A stretch of DNA of 64,000 nucleotides from Prosapia bicincta (Eukaryota; Arthropoda; Insecta; Hemiptera; Cercopidae), in the NCBI GenBank assembly GCA_036971475.1, contig JBAIZL010000002.1:335888320-335952319 (forward strand), read 5' to 3'. Shown one piece after another: positions 14,153 through 28,300 of this stretch. Below the pieces are notes generated by a model. The model was not told the DNA's origin. It saw only the letters and a list, made by a program, of their open reading frames with translations, and did no database searches. Numbering within the stretch: position 1 is the stretch's first letter; each line of letters opens with the position of its first letter. The translations under genes and the position numbers were made by a program.

Positions 14153-17100
14153 ATTATTAGAGTTATAATATTTATTTCAAGTGTGAAATAAATAATTAGT
14201 TGTGTGAATGTTAGGGGGAACAATCACTAAGCTTCAAACCTTAAGTAGCATTTTATTATTATTTTTATTATTATTTATTACTTTACATATTTTAATTCAT
14301 AATTATTTTTTTTACTATAATGATTACAAATAATAAGTTGGAGCTACAGAATTCAGTTACCATGAATCATTGAACCTGCTGGGTCACTCGTAATGTTAAT
14401 CATTTAATCCGCAATGGGTTAATCAAATTTATCAGAAACTTATGCTATTAACACTTTCAGCATGGCTAGCGTTTCGGCACGCTCTTGGTTCCCTTACGAG
14501 GTACGCGAGAGCATGCCGAAGCCCTCCTAGCTTATTTTCTTAGATATGGCGAACTCACTGGCACACTCACTCCCAGGCTAATTGAAACTTCTCTACGCGT
14601 TTGTATAAAGGTTTGATTTTTACGTCAATGCTTCAACCTAGTTTGGAGAATATTGTGCTTGAGTCATTTTTAAATCCGACAATCCCAATTTAACTTTTGA
14701 TGCTTCAACTGTAACAATGTTTCAGGGAGATTTATGAACAGATTTAATTTGGTTTAACTTTTATATTTTAATGTTTTTTATTAGTTTGAACCGTTTAACG
14801 CGACAAAATATCCGGTAAAAACAACGATCGTAAAAATTAACTAAGCTTTCTGAACTAACACAAGAATAAGCGATAACTGTCCTATTAGAGTGAATGAACC
14901 AACTCGAGGTGGGAACAGACTATTATAAATATGTGTCATTGCAAAATGCTTGGATGCCCGAAAACCTAATGTGTTAACATAAGATTGTAGTAAACAAATG
15001 TCAGCTTATCTCGGCTAAAAATAGTCTCGGACATGACATATGTATTATCTATGTCTCCGTTTACATTACGATCTCCGAAACACCTGGCAAAAACAGAAAT
15101 AAACATTCCGAGTTGAACGTTGAGTGCTTATTTTAGTATGTAATATATTTTAGTAGTAGGGTCTTTAGTTTTGTATATAAATTTTCTTTTTTTCTTTGTC
15201 TTTTTTATTGTGTTTTCTTATTTGTCATACAGTAATTTATCATTTATATTTCTTTTTTTTAAATTGTGACTTGATAAATAAAACAATATTTTAGAGTCTA
15301 ATACATGTTCTGATGTCACAAATAAACATGTATATGTTAGAAATACAATTATTGAGATGAAAACAACGGCCTCGATAATTAGATGCTACGACAAGCTATG
15401 CAAGACGGATAGCTATGCTAACTGCCATCTGAGCTGGAAGTTGACGAAAAACAGACAGAAGTTGGATGAGATCACCAATATCGCCACCGTGTTGAAAGTG
15501 TTAATTTTGTATTATATAATAACAGGTGTATAAAATAAATATTAAAGCATTTTCATTTGATTGCTACAATTAGTGACATATTTTTTAATGTTTTTAGCTA
15601 GTCAAAGAGCACATATACAAGCTATCATTCTGAAAGGGATGTAGATAGGACTTGCAGTTATGATTATAATTAAGGTATAGTTATGATTTACCCTGGTCTG
15701 AGAGGTAGAAGATGATGTAAGAATCATTCATAATATGCAATTTATCCTTTTTACATGTTTTAAAATAGTTTGATACAAATTTGCATATTAAATTAAATTT
15801 ATTATTCTTATTATAACTACATCAACCTTGCAATGTGTCAATTGTATGTTAAACATTGAACACTAATGTTAACAGCTAAAGCTGCAAAAATTTAAAACAT
15901 TGAAGTAAATAACTTCAAGATTGTAACAAAGCAAAATTATAAAAGTGAAATGTGCTTAACTTGTTATCTGTGGTCTTGTATAATATAAAATAGTTCTAGT
16001 AACTTATTACTGTGAAGAAAATTAACCAGTTTATCTAGAAGTTATAATATAGTGATAATATATTACATATTACTTTTATCAATTGTATTCAAATTTATCC
16101 CCATTTGAAAGTGTCAGTGGGCTTGTTGAATTTGACTGATCAGGGTTCAAATTGTCAGGTTTGAACACCACAATAATAAACGTTACTTTTTTTTCAATAA
16201 AAATCTTTGTCTTGTTTTATCCTCAGAAGTTGTTTTAAATAGCAAATATCTAAAAAAAACTTAAGTATTTAGAACCTTCCTTTACTTAAAAATTTTTAGC
16301 TGTAGAATTTGTTACCAACATATTACAGCACAAAATACTAGTTTCCTGAGACAAAACAAAGAACATGAAGTGATTTTGTTATTTTTATGTCCTTAATGGC
16401 CAACTACAGCTTTTACATTTTGCAAAATTCTTTTACATTTTTTTCATCTCATCTCTGTTCAAGTTTGTCAAAGGAGTCTTTTTGGTCGCATTTAAGTCCA
16501 ACAAATATATTTTGACATTTTTTGTATAAATAAAATATGCAATTTAGATTTTTTTGTGACATATTGACGTTTAACATTCCCAACTACAGTATATGATAAA
16601 ACCGTTATTTAATTTAAATTCTGTTTTTGTGGGTATTTGTATAGATATTTAAAATTTTCCATATCCGATATGTTTGGTTCTAATATTATATTTTCTTAAA
16701 GAAATTTTAATTAAAATTTAAAAAAATGAGGCACTTTTAAAAATAAATAAATTTGTTTATATACTCTTGCAAATTATAGGTTATTATTTATGAAATGATG
16801 TAAATGAAACTGATTTAAATGATAATAAGATTTATTTTACATAATTAAAATAGACTTACAACACCTTTTTCTACTACATAATATATTGTCACCATATTAC
16901 GCTTAATAAATGACAGTGTTCGATTAACCTAAACTTCAAGTTATTTGTGAAGCATCTACTCATTAATATTGCAGATAACTAACATACAGGAATAACAATG
17001 GCTATGTATTATTTATTTTACTGGTTTAATAATGATCATGTATGTTGTTTCAGGTATTGTGTTCTTGGATGAAGTAGACAAAATAGGTGCTGTGCCAGGT

Positions 17101-19217
17101 ATACATCAACTTAGAGATGTAGGAGGTGAAGGTGTTCAACAAGGCATGCTGAAGGTCAGACATTGAAATTCATAAAGCAAAAAAAATAATTATTATATGG
17201 ATATTAAAGATCAGATCAATTACAATATAATAGCAAAAATTCCATTTCTGAACTCTTTCAGTGCAAATAAATATTTTAGTCATGCCCCCCCCCCCCCGTT
17301 ACCGTATATCTGACGTATCTTTTCAAGAATAATAGGGATACGTGTTTCCTCAGCCTACCTCTAATTTCTTATCACATTTTATTTTTTTGTTACCTTATCT
17401 ATTCAATTTAATATTCTCTTCCTATATTTAGGTTATGAACTGATCGTTTTGAATGAGTCTTATAGCATAAATATCAGAAAATGCTTCTTGTGCTCTCTTT
17501 ATACATTTGTTTTCATTAAAACTTGTCTTATTGAAGCCCCCATTAAATTTCCTTGTACAGAGTGTCTAGCAATCCTTGAATCCTTGAAAAACCCTGGATT
17601 TTTTTTCAATTTTAATTCTGTTTATTTAAATATCAGCTGCAGATAAAAATAAGTGCCACATATATATAAATTATAAATGAATATAATTTGCAGCACAATG
17701 CAACAAATTAGGACAACAATCTACAACAATATCATATATATCCCAATTATATTTTACTAGTCTCTCATGTCACATGATTTGTTCTGTGCACACAGAATAT
17801 ATTTATATGGATACTGGCTATGGGAGAGTTTGTTGTACAGCTTATTGAAGGTGTCACATAAGCATTTCCCCCCTGGTTTATTGTCAGTGTGAGAGAGATA
17901 GCATTAGCTGCACCCAATGTTTATCTCTCTTGCACTAATAATAAAATAGGTGGAAACACTTATGTGACATCTACAATTAGCTTGGCAACAAACTCTCCTA
18001 TACTGGTGTACTTCTGAACCGAACCCGTTACCTTTTTAATAACTTTTTTCCTCCTATGCTGCACTTATATGACATTTAGCAATCAAGACAGGCCGAATAT
18101 TCCATTTAAGAATGTTGCATTATATGTTTGTGATTCACAATTGTTTTGCATTTTTACTATAGTGACATTAATAGTAGTATAATTGTAGTTGTAAATGAGC
18201 ACAGGTCAGAATTTTGAACTTCAATGTTTTTACATTACTTTATTAACCTTTTCCAATGCACTATAAAGTTAAAACCAGACAAATATAATTTTGAATATGA
18301 GCAGATAATTTCTTAGACGTAAGTAATTGTCTTTCTAGAATGAACTATATACTTCATACATTTGAAACAAGAAATTACTTTATAGGTTCAAATATTAGTA
18401 TGTAAAATAATGTCAAAAGGTTGGACATTCAAAGAAGAGTGGCTAAATGGCAAGATACATCCAAGTCATCCAAAGTGGGTTAAAAAGAGAATCAGTAATA
18501 AGTCAATTTTTCAATCAGACCTGAATTCAATATATTCTGATTATGACAGTGACGTATAAAATATAAAAAAAAGACCTTTCATTACAAAATGTAATTTGTA
18601 AAACCACCAAAATAGGTTTCAATTACTTACATTTCTGATTATTAATGCTCTAATTGTTGATGCTTCATTAAAAAAATCTAACATTTTTAGAAAATGATTA
18701 CGCAATCCTGTAAGACTTTTATAACACTATCTAATAAATCTCCATGACTTTTGATTTGTTTCAGATGCTAGAAGGCACAATAGTGAATGTTCCAGAACGT
18801 AATTCTCCAAGAAAGTTACGAGGTGAAACAGTACAAGTAGATACTACAAATATACTGTTTGTAGCCTCAGGAGCATATAATGGCCTTGATAGATTAATAA
18901 GTAGAAGGAAAAATGAGAGGGTAAATTTCTTTTAACTTTAAAAAATTAGTCTAATCCTGAGTGTGGTATTTTATAAGGATTTATATTTTTCTTAACTCCA
19001 TTTTTTTTTTATTCCACTAGTTTTTTTTAATATTCAGTTTTGTAGCTGAACAGTTTGTAAATTAAGAAACATATTATATATATATGAATTCATGGTCAAG
19101 TGACCGAAAGGTGCCTCATCACACAAGGTAAAATCATTGCACTTAATGGTGGATAAAATTACTATAATAGTAATATATTAACTTCATAAAGTCAGTGTAA
19201 CCGAAAAACAATGGATA

Positions 19218-19279
<62 letters not shown>

Positions 19280-19321
19280 TTAGTTCTAGTAGAGCTTAAA
19301 ACTTATTTAGGAATTTAAATT

Positions 19322-19378
<57 letters not shown>

Positions 19379-22300
19379 TTATTTATTTATTAAATATGGT
19401 GATATGTTTTCTTGTAATATAGTTAATAAATTAAAAATATTTCAAAAACAAGAATACTTTTAATGAATATATTTATTCAAAGCTTTTCGCCGATAAAATA
19501 GTACCAGCACCTTCAGGAAAATAATTATCTAATAAAATATTTTTACAAAATTTATATATTTATATAAAATTATTATTATTACTTGTAAATAATTTTTTCC
19601 ACCACTAAGTGCAATAATTTGACCTTGTGTGATGAGGTACCTTTTGGTCACTTGACCATTGTCGAATCACTGATTATTTTTCTCTATTTTTCTGATGTGA
19701 ATGTTCGGTCCGTGATGTTGGTATTTGTTGATGTCATACATATTTCTTCTTGAACCTCGTGTATAATGTTTTTAAATAGTAATTCGTCTGCATATGTTGT
19801 CTGTAGGTTCATTAAATTGTTGTGAATGTTTTTATAAATGTGGTATTTTTCTAGTGAGTTTAGTTCTATTGGGTTATTATTTATTTCGAGTATGGTTAGG
19901 TTATTTTCGTAATTTGTTATTTCATGTTTATGTGATATTAGGTGTGCTGCAACATTTGATGTTTTTGTATTTTTATTTTTGAATGCTCTGTAATGTTCTT
20001 CAAATCTCATTTTAAATGATCTGGTTGTTTTCCTTATGTAAAATGCATTGCAGTCGTTACATGTAATTTTGTAAATTCCTGATAAGTTATGTTTTTCTGT
20101 ATTTGTTTTGTGGTTTGTGTTATTAAGATATTTTATTATTTTGTTATTTGGTTTGTATGTTGGAGTGTAGTATTTTTTGTTGTATATATTTTTTAATTTT
20201 TCTATTTAGTTATTGGTGTATTTATTAGGCCTTTTTATCCATTCATTGTTTGGACACAGTCGTTGGAGGTTTTACTAGTTAGTACAATTATAGCAACCTG
20301 TGAATCCAGGAAGAACACAACTCTTGGCGACTTTCCGGAAACAAAGTTTTTCGGCAGCTTATATTATCGCCGCAATCTCACCATCAAAGTTGGTGGCATT
20401 AATTCCAACTAGGATGCAGCCCTCAAAGTGGTTACTGTAAAAGCCATCACCAGAGGCATGCTTTACCACTGACCCACAGTGTATACATGGATATAGTTAT
20501 CTTTGCTGTATAGATCCGCAATCGTTTCCAAAGCAGCGGCCTTCAGGATTTGGGGATCACTAATAGCCTTGGAGTCTTTGTGATTTAGAGGCAAGAGTTT
20601 TCCCTCTGGTAATGAAGACCGTGTGACAGGTTGGGAATTTAGATGCTTACCCCAGTTTCAGGTTGTATTTAGTTCCAAGTTGTTCACCATAAATGAGTGG
20701 TGATTTTTGTGTCTTGAGTCGCTGTGTCGCAGGTTTAAATTTCTCCCAGTGTCTTTAGTCGATTCTCTTTGTCCTCTCTCAGAACTTGAGTACTTATTTT
20801 TCCCTGCGGCTTTGTAGTGGCTCCATATCTGCTTGCAATTGCATTACGGATATTGGTGTCGATGTTGCTCCACTAGTTATTTTTCACAGTGCATTGTTCT
20901 GGACAACCTTTAATTTTCTTAAGTTAACATCGGAAGAGAGAGCGATGACTTAAGAAGCATATTCCATAACTGGGAGTATATGGGTTTTATAGGCTGTCAC
21001 CATCACATCCTGCCTTGCTTCCCACTTCGTAATTACTAGTCTCTTTAAGAGGTTATTTCTCTTTTGAGCTTATTAAGTTGCGGTTTGTATTTTCTAGGAC
21101 CAACTAAGTCTGTTGTCGAAGTTAACACCCAAGTACTTGGTAACATTTGTTTTTTTCAATTCTATTCCGTTGTAAGCAAGTTACAAATTGCATTGTCTAG
21201 TGGACAGTTGCAACAATTGAAACACTGTTTTTTTGGTATTTACCTCCATCTTATTATCTTTGCACCATTATCACCTTTGCAGACATTAGCCAACACATTA
21301 TTCAAGGTTTCCTCCAATCCTAGAATGTTACTACCTGTCGCCCATATTGCTATGTCATCAGCATAAAATAGGCTGGTAACACCAGGTATGCCTTTAATGG
21401 CTCTGTACATCGTCGATCATAATGTTGAAAAGCAAGCAACTAAGCACTACCCTCTGTGGTAGCCCAGGAGAGACTTTCTTGTACTTTGATACATTATTTT
21501 GGTACCTGGTTCAGATATATCTTTCGAGTAGAAAGTGCTTTATCCACTTGTACATATTTCCAGTCACATGCAGGCTGAGCTTGTGGAGCAGCATAGATCT
21601 CCATACTTTATCATACACTGCTTTTAGGTCGATAAATACTGCATGAGTGGATTGTTTACAGTGAAACCCATCTTTTACCGATTGTGTTAGTTTGACAATT
21701 TGGTCGACGGTAGAACGATGTTGCCAGAAGCTTGCCTGGCAATCTGATATTACTCCAATATCTTCCAGGTACTGACGCAGTCTCATGTCCACCATTTTCT
21801 CAGTTGTTTTACAGACCAGACTTGTAAGGGAGATAGGTCTAAAACTGGTAAGGATGTTAGCTGGCTTTCCCTTCTTGTGGATAGCAACGATTTCTGCTTC
21901 ATTTTATCAAATTAAAGTAATATACATTTTTTAAGTAGTGAGCAAAAGTATTGCAGTTTATTCATGTTTCCGGGATGCCAGGTCTAACAATGCCCCAATT
22001 AATGGACAAATAATTCAAGAAAGCCTTTGGATATTGAAAAATTACTTGTCTATGAAGAATTACAAATAATTGTCAGATGTGGGCTCTTAATTGGCGCTTA
22101 ATCTTTCAGAAGATAATAATAATCGATTATCTTTCTCTTAATTGATTTCCTGAAAGATGTTGAATAACTTGTAAACCAATTTGTGAAGAAGAATGAACTA
22201 TTCCTATCAATAACGAATGTAGAACACTAATTTTTTCAAAACATTATGAAAATATTTTTAGTTCGGAAATAGGAATTAAATTCCAGGAAAATATTTTTAA

Positions 22301-25300
22301 TTCTGACAAAAGTACCATATTTTATCAGATGTTACTACATTCTATGTTACCTACTGAAAAGGAAATGTGCAAAGATGGGAAGAAATCTAAATTTCTGTTG
22401 CAGCATTGTCATCTGTTTTAACTTCAGCAGTTACTATCTTCAGCCTTTAATCATCGGGAAGTCTATAAAACCTTTTTTTAAAATCATGAATTCTTCCATA
22501 TACTTATTGCAGAAAAAAGTTTGCTTGGATGATAAAACCTATTTTCAACAAATGCTTTTGGTGCAGTTGGACAAAAAATTTCTTCTTTCAGTAGACAATT
22601 TTTCAACTCACAATCTGTACTCCCTTCTTACAACCATTTGATCTGGAGACCTTACAATCTCTTAAAGCTTCAGTACACTTTTACTTCAGAAAATCCCAAT
22701 GAATTTAAAGTATACTTTAAAGAGTACCGACAATAAAATTAACTTAAAGATCCCTGGAACATGATTACATCTTAGTGGTGGTCGATAAAAGAATCCCTGG
22801 AACATGATTACATCTTAGTGGTGGTCGATAAAAGAATCCCTGGAACATGATTACATCTTAGTGGTGGTCGATAAAAGAATCCCTGGAACATGATTACATC
22901 TTAATGGTGGTCGATAAAAGAATCCCTGGAACATGATTGCATCTTAGTGGTGGTCGATAAAAGAATCCCTGGAACATGATTACATCTTAGTGGTGGTCGA
23001 TAAAAGAATCCCTGGAACATGATTATATCTTAGTGGTGGTCGATAAAAGAATCCCTGGAACATGATTACATCTTAGTGGTGGTCGATAAAAGATTGAAGA
23101 ATCGTAAATGACTGGAAAACAAACAAAATTTCAAATTAACCAGACTAAACCCTGAAATTGAAGAATGTGTGGGGGAAAATGAAGGGACTTATTTGTGAGA
23201 TGCTGTTGTTTTTGCATCAAACAGTTGTACGATTTGTACAGTTGTTGACTATTATGTTATTGTAGATGACATTTTGCTGAGAGATATTATCCAAATGACA
23301 CCAAAATTGTGGAAAATGTAAAGGGAACACCATCAACAGTCTGATTCAGATAGCAGTAAAAGAGGAGATGAAAAAACTTCTGAAAAATAATGTTCGCAGA
23401 AATAAATAAAGGCTTGGATACCATTCACTAGTACTTCTAGCAGATTGGACTCCTTAGCTACATTCTTCATCTGCAGGATTTTATACTGTATAGTTAGTAC
23501 AGCTATAATAAAATCTATATATAATGGACCCAATTACGGTAGGTTGTTTACTAAAACAAAAGTTTTGTATGTAAAATGACTTTTTACTGTTTTGAAATAG
23601 TTAGCCATTATTAATGCGTCAACTGAAATTTTTTTCAACTGAAACCGAATTTTTTTTTTGCGAACTGTGCTTTCACTACTGTAAGAGTAGTTATCAAAAA
23701 TCATTCAAATACATTTAAAATGACATTTTGAAATATTTTCCCAGTGTAAATAAATTTAATTTCAATAAAAATTACAATTTAAATTGAATTTTATCATAAT
23801 AACTTTGCTTGACATTTCTTTCTTATATTGCAGCACTACTTGATAAACACAAGAAATATATGCAACTCACAATTATAAAAACTTTAATCTCAAATGCATT
23901 TTGATGACATTATGTCATCATCCTCAGTGATGCTATCACAAACAAAATTTTAATTTTAAAAAAATTGAACATAACCTATAATATTTTAACAAAAATAAGA
24001 ACTGGATCTGGGCATTGCCAAATTTACAACCACGGCTACTAATATATTTACAATGAACAACATATGATAACTACAAATATTTAATTTTGATAAACCTATA
24101 ATAATAAAACGTAATACTAACAACATTTCTTGTATTTATAACCTTACTCACAAGCCAGCTTGAATATTGTTTACTACATGATAAGTCTTATAAATATTGT
24201 ATACAATACATAGTAAAAATACTATTTTACAATAAAATCCAACTAAAAAAAAGCTTACAAGGTCACAAACCATGCTCACAATTATGTAGCTTGACATTCC
24301 CTAGAAACCCACAGTTAATAGTGTCTGTCCTCCTCTAATTTGGTAACAGATTAAATGGTAAAAAATTGGTCGAACTACTCTAACCAATTTCAGATAGCCC
24401 CTCGTTACAATCATCGGGCCGTCAATCATTGGACCAGGGTGATCGGCAGTGAATGTGTTGATGTAATATATAATAATGATCTGTTTTATAAAGAAACATA
24501 AGATTGGATTTGTTTTTGAATTGAGGTTATGTTTGTACTTATCCAAATTTCAACTGCTACTTATGACTTGTAAAATAAATGACTTTATTCTTGTTTAAAA
24601 AGTAATATGTATAAGATTTTTTTTTAACTTGGATCGAAACTTTTGATTGAATCATTGTGCAAACTTTTACCATTCTGTAAAATGGGAAATTGCACAGAAT
24701 ATAGAAATATTTAATATACTTACATTTAGGGATAGGCCGATTCCTAAAATTTTCGATTCCGATTCCGATTCTAAAATTTTCCTTTCGATTCTCGATTCTT
24801 TATTCGATTCTCGATTCTTTCAAGTTATATTAGCTTACACGCTAAGTTCTCTAATCATTAATTTAGTTAACATCTTGGTCATATGGCAAAACCTTTTAAA
24901 AGTTCTGTTTTAATATAATAGGCTACACAAAACCTTCAACAATGAGAGTGATATCTGTCTATAATATAATTTATTAAGGTTAAGTTTCGGAGGAATAATA
25001 CAGTGTATCTGTTATCCGTCTATTCGCTCAACTGTCATGGCCACGGTTTCGACAGTGACGGTTAATCGAGTTTTTACTGTACTTTTTTGTGTTTTGTTCT
25101 GACATTTAGTGAGAGAGAGAGAGAGACGAGCGATGTCAAACGACCAGAAATGGTTACGATCTTGATTGCTTTTGCTTCATAAATAATAATATTTTCGTTT
25201 ACTTTAATCATTTAATTCATTCAAATCAACTAATACATAAATAAGGCATAGTTGGTAATTAATTATTTTTCCACACAAAAATAATAAATTTTAGTAATAA

Positions 25301-28300
25301 ATTTTGTTTGGTAATAAATTACTCCACACGCATATTTTAATAGTTAACAAAATAGGAATCGGAATCGACACTTTTATGATGAAGAATCGAGTATCGACGA
25401 TTCCTCGATACCACCTAGAATCGACGATTCCTGGAATCGAGAATCGGAATCGGCCCATCCCTACTTACATTATATAAAATCATTGTAATTTTTTTTTTTT
25501 TTAATTGATGACTTGGTAAAAGAAAATGTATTGCTTTATAGAAACTACTTATATTGTATCAGCAGGTATAAAACCAATAAATTTCTTTCATTATCATATT
25601 TCAATTGCATTTTAATATGAAAACACTTATGAAATATATTTGTTTAGACACTGTTTTATAAAAGATGACTCCTGTTATGTCAACCAATAATAGAATAGCA
25701 TAAACATCCATTGAGCTTATAAAACACATATGCTTAAAGGTTTCATAAATTAGTGATTTTAGCCAAACATTTTAATTAAAAATATTGAACTCTAAAAGAA
25801 ATGTCACTATTTATATTTCTTTAAAACATAGTAAGTTATAGTTTAAATGTTTGATCAAAAACCTTGTGTAAAAATATTGAATAGTGTTTTTTTTTTTTTT
25901 GCAAACAGAAACCTAAATAGGCATATTACTTTAATAACAACATTATTTCCATCTCAGATTAAATGAATAGCTTTCCAAGTAATCCAGCAGGTTCAGGTTA
26001 GTACCAAATTCAGTGGTCACAGCAACTGAATTGTGTTGCACTAATTTATTATTTTTAACTGATTATTTAATCATTATTAATAGAAAAAATAATTATGAAT
26101 TGAAAAATGTAAAAATAAATTAGATGCTACTTATGGTTGAAAGCTTGAGTTGATTCCACTAACATTTACACAACTAATTATTCACTTCGCATTTGTATAA
26201 AAACTTATTAACTAAGCTAGATTTTAAAAATATATACATATACTAATAACAATATATTGTTTAATTAACATGTAAACTCGTAGGTCACTGTAGCTAACCA
26301 GTCACTAACCTCCAATTGAACTATAAACCGATAAAAGCCAGAGTAAGAGGTTGACCTAATTGGTCACATAATTAACTTTAGTTATGACGATTAGAAAGGG
26401 AATAAATGTCCTATAGTTTTTGTGCCCTGTAATTCCAAAAATGCATAGGACGGACATAAATATCTTCCATTTTGGTGACAGATTAAGGGTCAACAGACTA
26501 AACCAGGCTTAATATATTTTCAAGTAAAATTAAATTTATAGCTGCTAAAAAATCCTTATCAGAAACAGATTTAAAATATTTTTTCACAATTTTGGATTAA
26601 GCTCTTAAATAGCATTTGTTTTACAGTATCTTGGTTTTGGAGCACCTGCAACTGAGTCTGCTGGTAGAAGAGCAGCATCATTAGCAGACTTGGCCAATCA
26701 GAGTGCTGCTTCTACTGCTGAGGAAGATAACAAAGAGAAGGATGCTCTCCTTAGACAAGTTGAAGCCCGAGATCTGATAGATTTTGGTATGATTCCGGTA
26801 AGAAAATATTTATTTTATTTTGTATTTTGCAATTTTAAATAAATGGGAATACATTATTAAGCAATCACCTTTAGTAAAGCTTTAGTTTTAATGAATATAG
26901 ATGAAAAATTTGTCATGCTTCACTCATTTTAGTTAAATCTGAAGTGAGTACAGTAATACCCCGTACTTACGCGATAGTTGGGACCAAATGTTAACTGTGT
27001 AAGTCGAATTTACGCAAGTCGGGGTATAATTTTACATACAATAGCATAGGAATCGTGTTTAATTGGGACCAAAGACTAAATAGACTAATAATTTAGAAGA
27101 AAAATGTGTATGTATTAAAATCTTAAGTACATAATTCAACAAACAATTATATTATGTTACATATTGCAAAGAAGTAAGTAAAGAGGCGTTATTTTTACAT
27201 AGACGGCTTCATAAAATCTAGTAAATTAATTGATGAATAGAAGATTTTTTTTCTCACGCAGAATTTTTTTGTAACTTGCTAATTTGTTTTGTTTTGTGGC
27301 AGAATACGCTCATCGTTGAAGTCTATGTTTTCCAAAATGTGTAAGCTTTACTCAATTAAACTAAGGCATTTTGTCAAGTTTCTAACCATCATTTCATCTT
27401 CTACGTCAACTGGGTCTTCTTCTAAAAAATCTGCGTTTCAAAGGTCTTGCTCTTGTGCATGCATTTCTATGAGCTCATAAATTAATTGTCAGCTCTGGGT
27501 TTTAAGCAGTTCCTGCAACGTCCAGCAGTTCTTGAACGTCATCATTATCCATTTCTATATTGAGTTGTCTGGCAAAACTGACAACTTCTTCAATCACATC
27601 ACCAATTTTATCAGACTCTAGTAGTGATTCCGCTTGAGTTCAGTGACAAAAAATAGACACACCTTTTTCCAAACGCCATTCAAAGTTTTTTGAGAAATTT
27701 CATTGATGGTTCTCAAAGCATCTAAAACATTGAATTGTTTCCAAAAATCTTCAACAGAGAGCTCGTTATTCTGTCTCATAGCTTCATGCAGTATGGAAGC
27801 CAAAGATCAGGCAGGCTCTAGAGCTGGCAGGGCATTGTTGGACCTCCTATTCCCTTTACTCAGATTATAGAGGAAAAAATTCCTATAACCAAGAAGTGCA
27901 TATGTTATATATCGATTTAAAAAAGGCTATAACTCAGTACCACAGGAAAATTGTGGGAAGCATTACAGAAAACAAACAATGACAAAAATACCATCAGAGC
28001 GATTAAAAATATGTACACAAAATATGAGGCAAAAATAAAAGTTGGAAGGAACTTGACTAGCGTCTTTGTGTTCACTAAAGGATCAACAAGGATGTCGCGT
28101 GGTACCAACACTGTTTAAGATATACATTAATTACGTGGAAAAGGAAGTGCCAACAGATGATAATAACTGTTACTGATGAGCACGCCATTTATACTTTGTG
28201 CTTTGCTGTCAGATCAGGTACTGCTAGCCCAGGAATCCAAGGACCTATAATATATGACACAAAAGCTAATAGAGGAATATTCGAAATAGGGACTCGACAT

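Noticed and set aside
14020..14223. Open frame of IY repeats on the - strand
   Set aside because: It is only the translation of (TA)n microsatellites.
22751..23093. CRISPR-like repeat array
   Set aside because: The 43-bp units are directly head to tail with no variable spacers, in an animal genome; it is a minisatellite.
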